DNA from: Sipunculus nudus
Lineage: Eukaryota; Annelida; Sipuncula; Golfingiida; Sipunculidae
Direction of reading: 5' to 3'
DNA: 64,000 nucleotides
NCBI GenBank assembly: GCA_026874595.1
Contig: CM049320.1
Location: 18,612,988-18,676,987, forward strand
Made by a program: the position numbers and the translations under genes. The notes below the pieces were generated by a model. The model made no database searches. It was not told the origin of the DNA and saw only the letters and a program-made list of their open reading frames with translations. Of this stretch, positions 1 through 8,729 are shown in pieces. Each line of letters starts with the position of its first letter. Position 1 is the stretch's first letter.

Positions 1-200
1 TGCCCTTTACAAAATCTCCATTGATACAAAACAGGGCATTCAGCTTTGCTTGTCCAAGACTCTGGAACAGTCTACCCAACACATTAAAAATCTGTTCTAA
101 CTTATCAGAATTTACAAGCAAATAAAAAAACTCACTATTTTGCTGAGTTCTACTACTCTAGTCATTGACACTATATGGTCCTTGCCATTTTAACCATCTT
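1..200 (+). mobile_element. Non-LTR retrotransposon (LINE) 3' fragment, reverse-transcriptase C-terminus
   Basis: Reading frame 3 of the plus strand from base 3 to about base 153 carries the stretch RAFSFACPRLWNSLP followed by a leucine- and serine-rich tail. The pattern R-x-F-S-x-x-x-P-R-L-W-N-x-L-P is the hallmark just after the reverse transcriptase domain of Jockey/CR1-type LINEs. The element is cut by the window edge on its 5' side. It meets a stop after about 40 codons, so only the decayed tail is visible. The AT-rich sequence that follows, with ATT repeats from about 416, may be the degenerate 3' tail. The LINE call is secure; the clade is inferred. Confidence 0.75.
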
Positions 201-777
201 ATTTTCTTATACAAAATCTATTGAACTGTCTGATGTACCTCTTAACGCTCATACTTAATTATCACTATATCATCTTTTTGTATATGTATCAGCGTTTTAG
301 AGCATGCATAACATGAATTTTATGCTTTGTAAATTAAATATAAGTATTATTAATTATTATTAATTTTATTATTATCTATATTAGTTCAATTAGATTAGTC
401 ATTGATATATTATGATTATAATTATTATTATTATTATTTTTATTTTTATTATTATTATTAATAAAATCATTTTATTATTATTATACCTGGGTCAAGCAGT
501 AATACGATTTTTCCTTGCCTGGTTCTTTGTCCGTTACGGACTTTACACATATAACCATTTATGAATGCATTTTGGTGACATTTATACCAATCATTTTTTT
601 TTCTTTGTGAAGAAGACCAATTTTTCTTTTTCCTTTTATGAAAAAACGAATACTTCTTTTTCTTTGGCAAAAAGACCAATCTTTCTTTTTCTATGGGAAG
701 AAGACCAATCTTTTATTCGGGTCGAAGACTATGGCCCTTCATTGGTTTTAGGGGCCGCCTACGTTCTGGAGATAACC
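201..777. repeat. AT-rich tract with ATT microsatellite and a short imperfect repeat
   Basis: No gene is seen. An (ATT)n tract runs from about 416 to 480. From about 605 to 715 a pyrimidine-rich imperfect repeat recurs about three times, each with the core AGACCAATCTTTCTTTTT. A similar AAAGACCAATCTTTCT occurs at about 29,777, next to another AAT tract. Confidence 0.5.
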
Positions 778-977
778 TAGCTAAGATTCGACCAAGGAGT
801 TGTTGAACAATGAAACACATTGTCTGTGTTGAACATAAGAAACAAAGGCTCCTGGCGTGGACTCACATGTACAATATCGTACATTATTATTATTTTCCTT
901 ATTGTGATCAATGTTATCATTATTTTTATCATTGTTATCATTGTTGTTATGATTATTATTGTTATTTTATTTTTATA

Positions 978-1008
978 ATAATAATAATAATAATAAAAAA
1001 TAACCATG

Positions 1009-1082
<74 letters not shown>

Positions 1083-1110
1083 TATTATTATTATTATTAT
1101 TATTATCATC
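978..1110. repeat. (AAT)n followed directly by (ATT)n
   Basis: A trinucleotide array of AAT units (about 978-1080, with one short interruption near 1000) turns directly into ATT units (about 1081-1108). The two halves are reverse complements, so the block can fold into a long AT-only hairpin. Reading frames through it give poly-Ile, poly-Asn and poly-Tyr ORFs on both strands, which are not genes. Confidence 0.85.
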
Positions 1111-1199
1111 ACTATTTTTATCATTATTATTATTATTCATATTATTATTGCATTATTTTTTATTATCATCATTAGTACTATTATATCATTATAGAGAAC

Positions 1200-4100
1200 A
1201 ACGCTCTCTTTTTTAGAAAATTAAATTATTGCAACAGAATAATTAATTTCCGTGTCTTTGAAGAGCAAGTCCGTCCACTATTTCCATCGTATGTTTTTCC
1301 TCAATGAATCACTTTCCTATAACGAACTTTCAGTTACTTCTTTTCATAGCTTTGTTAAACCGTTCAGATTGTACAGACTTATTGTTCCGTATGTCAATGT
1401 GTAATGTAAAAGACAAAGTAAACTGGAGATGGAAAACAGTTCAGTTCAGTGATGTTCAATATGTCTTTCGGCTTTTAGGCGAGGGAGATCCTTCAGGGAA
1501 TCCCCGATGACGTAGAAGTTAGACGTACTGGATTACAAAACACGAGATATATATAAATACATTGTTTATATAAAGTCCAGGTGTACGGCTGAGTATTCAC
1601 TGTTCCACGTGTACAGCAATTCCAGTTTCCATCCCCCTTGTTTAACATGGGAAACCGGAAGAAAGGTTAAAGTTGTCAGAAAAGAAATACTCAAGTACAG
1701 TGCTTCGTTTTTGGTTAGGAGTATATCCCATGTTTCTTTTATCTAAAACCTTAGAAATCAATAGCGCAGTTGTGTTTTTCTTTCCGACCTGTTTATATTT
1801 ACGCTCCGACACGAAATGGATATTGGGACTCCGAAATACGGGGTTTGTTATATTTTAGTGCAAGCACGATAGGTCAGAATGTCATGCCACGGGTGTAATG
1901 GATTTACCGCTCAAAATGAGCGAAACAAATTAATTAAGGTCGGAGCTGTTTTATTGGTCTTTGACACACGTAGATTTTAATTGCTTACACGTACAAAGTT
2001 TAATATAAGAATAGAAAATAATCAAGAATGTATAACAGAGTGGTTTTATCCATAACCAAAATAATGTTCATATTTTGTAGTTAATATTTTGTTGTGGTGA
2101 GATAATAAAACTTAATACTCTGCACGTGAACGTCGATGAAATAAATAAATAAAAAAACTTGCCTCGTCAAAGTTTCGGCGAGCAGAGGAAAATTTTACGC
2201 AGGAAATAGGTTGGATATGAAGAAAGAATAAAGTTCTGTCTGATCACAGGGTTTCTGTGATGAAATTGACCAGTTAAATTGTTGCACAAATGTCGTTTTA
2301 CATCATTATTTCATTAAGATAAAGGCATCCTGTCCTTTTCATTCTGACTAGATATATACGAAATATTGAAAACAAAAAACACCAATTCACCTAGTTCTAG
2401 TGCACCTGTGACTCGTGTAGGTCAAGCGTGACATCTTGAAGAAGCACACGGGAAAGTTAGATTTGGAATTTGGTGGGGATATGTAGGCTTCGAATACAGA
2501 TCTAGTATCACTTTGATTTCACGTAAAAACACATACTGCGGCCACAATCGAATACATCTAAACACACATACAAAATCATCCACCATTACACAAAGAAGGC
2601 ATACAATTCCACCAAAATAAAGAAGTATTTATATAGTATAAGTATATTTATTTTTCTCCCTCTCTGTACATTATATAAAAATAAAGAATGCATCAAGTAA
2701 ATCATCAATACAATGTCATTCAAATTCGCGTGCATATCTTATCCCATCATGCACTGTCAAAATGAACCAACATTGCCTTTTATGGCACGATTATAATATA
2801 AATCACTTGTAGATAAAAAAACCAATTGAGGTTATTGGATGTTAACTCCAAATATGGCAAGGATATGGTGGTGATATAATTTTTAGTTTGTGAATTTAAC
2901 TAACATTACGTGTGATAATCATGCTTGATTTTAATGTCAAATGGAGCGGGGGGGGGGGGGGGGGGGGCAGACAAAAATGTTTCACGCTACGCGCGAAATT
3001 AACGTTGTAAATTGAGATTGTTTCTTTGGCGAATTCCTTTCGTAGTATAATGTAAACAGAAGAACAGGAAAATATACTATATTCAAAGAAAATAAGCCAG
3101 CACTATTTGTTACAGCATAACAACATAATTAAGATTTGTAATTATTATTCATAATATGTCATATATAATTTATTAAAATATTCCATAATTTCATGGCATT
3201 TGAACTTTCCTTATGACTTTTTAAGTTATATATTTGTATATATTTTCATGATTTTTAAGAATCTTAAAACTTAAAAAAAAAGTTTCTGACTGGGGGGGGG
3301 GGGGGGCTACGCAAACATAACATGTGCTGACAAAATGTTAATTATAAGATAGCCTTCTATACAAATCCATAACTACAAAATGAAGAAAAATGAAATATAT
3401 ATGTAACACTGGTATTCTGGGCTACAATATCTAATGACTGGTCCTTGAATACATAATGCCAGAAACACCATACAGTATAAAGATAACAAAGTTTTACCTT
3501 TGCGTATAAGGCGTCATTGAATATGCATACATACTTACAGGTAAACATGTTGTTGGGGCGTGTCCCCTGAAATAATAACAAAAAAGAAGCGAACAAAACC
3601 TTCCATCTAGCCCATCTAATCTATGACACAAATTGAACATAGTCAAATAAAAGAAATGCCACACCTTCATCACGGGGCAGCTTTATCCGGGGTAAGATGG
3701 GGGTATTGCAATATAAATATAATTGCCTAGATAATAAGTTCAACTTTGCTAGTGACCTGCCCAAATAATCAGTCCAACTTTACAAATGATCTGAAAAAAT
3801 TACTTGTCAAACAAATTATAATTTGTCCAAACTTACATGCGACTTGCACCATTAAAATTACCTAATTAGCAAATTTTTAGTGAATATTTTTTTTTATCAG
3901 TTCCAGGAAGGTATTTCTTTTTAAATTCCACTTGTATTTCTTATATAAAAAATATACCTGTTTTACATATTTCGCCGAAACAAAACTTTAAAACAGGCAA
4001 AGCCGATTACAGTCTGCATAAATCTCCTACACTTTTGGCCTTCGTATATCGTCAAATAGTATATATTCATATTTCAACAGATAGAGGCGAGTGTATCCCT

Positions 4101-4200
4101 GACACAACGAACAGTGTACCGCCCCACTATACAGAGTGGACGCGTGGGATGTGTTGAGCAATATGTCCACAGTGAAATACAGTATTATGTACATTAATAA
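1200..4200. other. Region with no recognisable gene
   Basis: This is AT-rich sequence with scattered short ORFs that have no family resemblance. The only clear features are a run of 20 G at 2948-2967 and a run of 15 G at 3292-3306. Confidence 0.5.
2948..2967. repeat. Poly-G tract (20 G)
   Basis: A pure run of 20 guanines on the plus strand in an otherwise AT-rich setting. It is one of 18 G or C runs of 10 or more in the window. Confidence 0.9.
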
Positions 4201-4435
4201 CAGTTTGTTTTCCTTTCGTGCAGGACCACGTGGCAATGAACAAGAGTTTATCGACAGTGCGGGCGTCATAGCGGTCGCCCACAACAATCGCAAACTGGCG
4301 ATTAACATGTCATCGGGGCACGGTAGTCATCAAACGTCTGCTCACGTCAGAATACCAGGACCTGTCTTTAGAACATGGATTCCAATCTTTGAAATGTGGG
4401 AATTACAGGCCACGCCTGTAAATATTTCAGCAGCG

Positions 4436-4507
4436 TGACGTCATCCGTGTATTGTCTATTTCCTGATTTGGTACCCCGGCTCTTTGTATGGCCACTTTGT
4501 GACGTCA
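4436..4507. promoter_or_regulatory. Pair of perfect CRE palindromes
   Basis: Two exact TGACGTCA octamers lie at 4436-4443 and 4500-4507, 64 bases apart. An isolated ACGTCA half-site follows at about 4840. TGACGTCA is the CREB/ATF consensus. The pair lies downstream of the calmodulin-like gene stop and upstream of the plus-strand TATA box at 4885, so it could serve the candidate small gene. Binding is inferred. Confidence 0.4.
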
Positions 4508-4718
4508 TGGAATACAGAACCAACAGTCTACTCCACAATTGTTTGTTTTTAAATTACAGTTCATTCATCACAGTTCACGTCTGCACATGCCGTATTGTAA
4601 TTGTGATAAATATAGAGGCTCGTGGCAAGACCGGCGTGAAAACTCGTCACCAAATACCGCGATCTCATGGCTCAGAAATTGCAAGAGAGCCATCTCTCTC
4701 TCTCTGAGTGTTCATGAA

Positions 4719-4744
4719 CTAATTTGTCATCATTTTTGAGAATT
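4719..4744 (-). CDS. Calmodulin-like gene, terminal coding exon (26 bases)
   Basis: After the acceptor ATTTCAG, the frame reads EFSKMMTN and stop, joining exon 3 as [10 protein letters not shown]. This restores the twelfth residue of EF loop 4 and the typical calmodulin C-terminus. The exon was found by looking for the missing end in phase. It is too short for ORF calling but fits exactly. Confidence 0.88.
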
Positions 4745-7700
4745 CTGAAATGACAGAGAAACATCATATTAAAATAAGAATCTCCCATACCTAGCTTGGC
4801 TGAATCTATCATTATCTATGTGATCGCCGACGAGTTCCCATACGTCACTCTCGAACGATCGAAATGTCCTTGTTACATAAAGGCTATATAAACAGACAGT
4901 GAAGCATGCTACATAACCAATATGGATACTCTACTAGGTAAATCCTTACAGTTTTCTAAAACTCCAGCTGATAAACTGGGTAAGTACAAAAGCAGCCCTT
5001 CTTGAGGCAGACTTTAAAGCTTTATAGAATAAATTTTGGCCTTGTTATCTTTTTCAACACCACATAAACGAAACCTAGAAAAATAGAAAATTAAAACACT
5101 TGCCCTGCATTGTATAGATATGGCCATAGATGATAGTTTAAGTATATCGAATGTTTTTTATTGAGGAACTGGCCCAGATAATTGCAGTGATATTATGTTG
5201 GACGACGAGGACCTGGGGACCTGTACCCAGTCACGAAAGCCTTTAATTGATCGCGGCTGGGACATTTAAAGGGGCCCAATCACCTATATAGAATGATGAA
5301 TTAACACGAAAAAAAGCTTCTTCCCTTTAAAATAAGTAAGTCACTGCCAAAATATTGCCTTGAAACCGTTTGCTTACTTCTGTAAACGAGTGTTAAAAAC
5401 AGTGTATCGGGGGCGATCACTGGTGTCAACATAAACACAGTGCGTGGGGCCGTGTGCATCGCGGAGCAATAACACTTGTAAATCAGGAGATACCTCTACT
5501 GACTTGGCCGAGAAAAATGTAATACATGTTCCCGCTGGCTGAAACATCATGTGTTGAGGCTCATATTCTGACTTCTGGTAACGTGGCCTTGTTATGGTAA
5601 ACAGACACACGTGGAGTGTGTTTACCAACACGCAGAGCCATAACAAGGTGTTAAACAGCCGTGTGCGAGGTACTATGACTGTGTGGGACTTGCTGGGAAA
5701 CTTTTGTATAAAGCAAAACTGAACTGATAGTGTGAAAAAATAGTCATATAGTATTGCTCCTGATTGTGTCCCTTTAAAATCGATATCACTAGGTTACATC
5801 TCATTGCCGAGGCGAAGTGCTAACATTCAGCAATAACGGGACCTTGTATTTACTGACGTAGGCGGGAACCCTGTAATTTTATCCATGGCCTCATTAAAAT
5901 CCTCATAATGTTGAGACTAAACAGACATGGAGGTTATGCTGAATAAACAACATTATACACCGCCTGCGTGAAAAAAATAAAAAAGACAACTGTGATTAAT
6001 TAAAAAAATTCTGGTGTTTTCATATCATGTTATCAAAGAGACTTTAGGTCTGCCCATATTACGCAAATAAATACATACCTTCATAATTAACTTGGCCATC
6101 CCCGTCAATGTCAGCCGTTTTCATCATTTCGTCGACTTCTTGGTCGGTGAGTTTGGCACCCATGCTCGTCATGACGTGACGTAGTTCGGACGCGCTGATG
6201 TAACCATTGTTGTCCCTGTCAAACACCCTGAAGGCCTGGCGGAGCTCTTGTTCTAGGTCTGTCTCTAGGTATTTCTTTGTCATCAGGTGAAGAAATTCAT
6301 AGAAGTCAATAGTACCGCTTCCTGGAAACACAAATAATCAATATAGTATTAAAAAGTCATCACTTCGAGAAGATTATTGCAGGGTGTATTCTAAGGGTAT
6401 GTTAGAAATGACCAAACTTTTAATATAGCTTTACAACTAAAAAACAGTTTCAGGTCATGGTAATTTCAATTTCTAAGCTTAACTACTACCACGTTATATC
6501 ATGTTTTTGAGGTCATCATTGAATCCTGAAAACATATTACATGATCAGACTTGGGGAAATGACTGTTCTTCTTGGGTATGTATGTCTTTTACTCTGTGTA
6601 TATGACAAAACAGGAAAAAAATGGACCGATTTTGCACGAGTTAAATACATTTAGCTGCACAAATAGGGGTCAGCTGTTCGTTACAGTGAATCCGGTACAT
6701 TTTACATGTGAAGAAGCTTGCTTGACTACCTTCCTTATACATTATAACTAGCCATATTTAATATAAGAAAACCTCTTTGAAATACTTGTGACAATGAATA
6801 ATATGACAGTGTACAAGCAAGATACTGCAATGAAAATGCCTCTATCCTCGTACCATTTATTAAGCGAAAACAAATAAAAACAGACCCAACAAGTCCAGCC
6901 AGTATAATTTATAAGAGATGGAGGCGCTAGACAACCGGGTCATTAAAAGAAAAGACCCCTGATCTAACTTGGACCGACGAGCCAGACATAGGAAATCACA
7001 AAAGCCCTAATTAAAACATACATCCTGCTGTAAAGCGAAACCTCCCAGAGCAATGCCGGGAAGGCGTCCTTTTCGTTAGTATCTGCTTCCCTTTGTGACA
7101 TTTAGTAAAGATAAACCACCGCGTGCGCTTTTGTCAGGCTGCACGGCCTGCTTAATGATCCGCTTCCCATTAGTGGCGGAACCTCGTGAACCACCACGCA
7201 ATGTTAGCTTGAAGCCACAAGTACTGCTGTCTGAGACTGTGTGACAGACATAATAATTCGATGATTCATGACACAGTGAAAAGGGCATCCTTCATGTGAC
7301 CTTCAACGGCGGCAGTGGTTGATTCCAGCCGCCATGAAAAAAAAAAAAAACTGGTAATAGTGCCTTAGGACTAAAGTCAGACTGCTGGTCTTAAAGTTGT
7401 TGGTGGATATCAGCCCGCCGTGCAGCACTTCTGCCTGGTAACTTTTGGTCAATTGAAAAAAAAAACTGTTGCAATGACGGAACCAAAACGTTTGGGAGGC
7501 GCATACCCTATGCGCAAAAAAATAACCAACGATAATTTTTCCAGGTTTCTTATAAGAAAAGCTAACTTATTCAGTGAATATTTACACAGCCATACAAGTG
7601 TATAGTATTAAATACATATTATTACTAGATAATTATTACTATAAACTGCAGAAATTTTGTTATTAATCCTGATAGGATGTTTCATTATTAAACTGCGACT

Positions 7701-8452
7701 CACCATCAATATCGACTTCACTTATGATCTGTATGAGTTCATGTTCGGTCGGGTTTTCCCCGAGCGTCCTCATGACCTCTCCGAGTTCGTTCGTGGTGAT
7801 GAAACCATCCCCATTCTTGTCGAATAGTGCGAAGGCTTCGCTGAAGTCTGAAACAAGGGGGAAAATGGTAATGTAATTTGTTCCATCAATACTAGGGTCA
7901 AGCAGAACATTTCTTTTTAAATAGAATTTTATATTTTATCATGAGAGGAAGTGGTCAACGAGGCATAATGGATAGTCGTCATACTGCGTCATCAGACAGA
8001 TTAATACTTAAGCCGCTTGCGAAAGAACTTTATAAGTTGCCCAGGGGTGTCCTTAGGTAAGATCTTAAATATCGAGAGATGGCCTTGATAAGAAAAAATA
8101 TGCCCAGAATGAAGAATGTCAATATTTCGTACGTGATATACCTAAACGGATCTGGGTATTTCAAAGATAATTAACGTTAATTAACCTGACTGTGTTCTAT
8201 AAAAGCTTGCCTGATTCATTCATATATTGAACGAAAACGAATTGTTGTGACTTAGGAAAAACTAGAACATGTTTAGCTAACTAAGTACAGAAGTTGTAAA
8301 GCAGTTGATTTCCACTTACCAGCGATCTGCTCTTCTGTCAACTGCTCCATCTGAAGATGAATAGACCTTTTTGAGACCTTTTTTACACGTTCCTTTTTAA
8401 GCAACCTGCTACCTCTTGCCGGAACTACAAATCCCGCTTTGTACGTACCCAT
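4719..8452 (-). CDS. Calmodulin-like EF-hand protein with basic N-terminal extension (four coding exons)
   Basis: The join is 8452-8320, 7847-7704, 6321-6079, 4744-4719. Every junction is in phase 1 with GT/AG borders, and the frame runs from ATG to TAG for 181 codons. The protein is a calcium sensor of the calmodulin family. The four 12-residue EF loops are at residues 54-65 ([12 protein letters not shown]), 90-101 ([12 protein letters not shown]), 127-138 ([12 protein letters not shown]) and 163-174 ([12 protein letters not shown]), all with the usual ligand positions filled. It ends FSKMMTN, like calmodulin. It differs from calmodulin in a 35-residue extension ahead of [10 protein letters not shown]. 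That extension begins Met-Gly, fits the loose N-myristoylation pattern (G2, T3, A6) and is rich in Lys and Arg (residues 16-29). Met36 is an alternative start. It is unlikely to be calmodulin itself, because calmodulin has 149 residues and is far more conserved. Targets and cellular location are not visible. Confidence 0.93.
4885..4892 (+). promoter_or_regulatory. TATA box for a candidate plus-strand gene
   Basis: TATATAAA sits 30 bases before the ATG at 4922. If it is used, transcription would start only about 5-12 bases before that ATG, giving a very short leader. ACGTCA and TGACGTCA motifs lie upstream. Confidence 0.35.
4922..5269 (+). CDS. Candidate two-exon small protein nested in intron 3 of the calmodulin-like gene
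   Basis: The first exon (4922-4979) reads [19 protein letters not shown] plus one base, then a strong donor G|GTAAGTAC. The best matching acceptor is GGCCCAG at 5171-5177, and exon 2 (5178-5269) continues in frame as [16 protein letters not shown] and on to a TAA at 5267-5269. The result is 49 residues with an acidic middle and no family I recognise. It lies antisense inside an intron of the calmodulin-like gene. The stop codon overlaps the TTAA duplication of a MITE, but it would also exist without the insertion. TATA box, start, donor and in-frame acceptor support it. The short length, the weak pyrimidine tract and the lack of homology argue against it. Confidence 0.3.
5266..5777. mobile_element. 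TTAA-flanked MITE (504 bp) with short inverted ends
   Basis: TTAA is repeated at 5266-5269 and 5774-5777. The sequence between begins AGGGGCCCAATCA and ends TGATTGTGTCCCT, giving inverted termini that match at 11 of 13 positions. TTAA duplications are typical of piggyBac and Kolobok elements. No transposase is present, so this is a non-autonomous copy. The 90-codon minus-strand ORF at 5374-5646 lies wholly inside it and shows no known domain. The insertion is in intron 3 of the calmodulin-like gene. Confidence 0.7.
6079..6321 (-). CDS. Calmodulin-like gene, coding exon 3
   Basis: 243 bases, phase 1 to phase 1, coding residues 93-173. It covers the rest of EF-hand 2, the central linker (residues about 107-118), EF-hand 3 and most of EF-hand 4. 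The acceptor is TGTTTCCAG and the donor GAAG|GTATGT. Confidence 0.95.
7704..7847 (-). CDS. Calmodulin-like gene, coding exon 2
   Basis: 144 bases, phase 1 to phase 1, coding residues 45-92. It holds EF-hand 1 ([12 protein letters not shown]) and the entry to EF-hand 2. The acceptor is TTGTTTCAG and the donor ATG|GTGAGT. Confidence 0.93.
8320..8452 (-). CDS. Calmodulin-like gene, coding exon 1
   Basis: Encodes residues 1-44 plus one base of codon 45: the basic extension and the start of calmodulin homology ([10 protein letters not shown]). The donor is G|GTAAGTGG on the minus strand. The ATG at 8452 was chosen because the frame is open to it and a TATA box lies about 115 bases further upstream. 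Confidence 0.88.
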
Positions 8453-8564
8453 GGTAAGTGTGATGAGACAGTGTTAAACAAACACAGAAGTAATCACAGC
8501 AACAAGTTGCTTGTTGCCGCTCTGCTAATGCGATTGATAATTGTGCTCAACGCTTTGAATGTTG

Positions 8565-8572
8565 CTTATATA
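8565..8572 (-). promoter_or_regulatory. TATA box of the calmodulin-like gene
   Basis: On the minus strand this reads TATATAAG, 113-120 bases before the ATG at 8452. Transcription would start near 8535-8545, giving a leader of about 85-95 bases. It lies just inside the CCAAT/E-box repeats at 8624-8722. Confidence 0.6.
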
Positions 8573-8623
8573 ATCACGCTGGCCTGGCTGATAGACCAGC
8601 CCGACCGACTATGTGAATGGAAA

Positions 8624-8722
8624 GCTTTGTTTATTGGCCGGACAAATGGAACACGTGCTGTTATTCAAATGAGCCGATGGCTTTGTTTATTGGCCGGACA
8701 AGTGGAGCACGTGCTGCTATTC
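8624..8722 (-). promoter_or_regulatory. Tandem duplicated promoter module with CCAAT and E-box
   Basis: Two 43-bp copies at 8624-8666 and 8680-8722, 56 bases apart, differ at three positions. On the minus strand each copy carries a palindromic E-box CACGTG (8652-8657 and 8708-8713) and, nearer the gene, CGGCCAATAA, a CCAAT box. The CCAAT boxes lie roughly 60 and 120 bases upstream of the TATA box, a usual spacing. The repeat is seen directly; the promoter role is inferred. Confidence 0.6.
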
Positions 8723-8729
8723 GTGAGCT

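Noticed and set aside
810-1194. Overlapping 62-121 codon ORFs on both strands
   Set aside because: They are readings of AAT/ATT repeats (poly-Asn, poly-Ile, poly-Tyr).
5374-5646. 90-codon minus-strand ORF in the calmodulin-like intron
   Set aside because: It lies wholly inside the TTAA MITE and shows no domain; the calmodulin-like exons already join without it.
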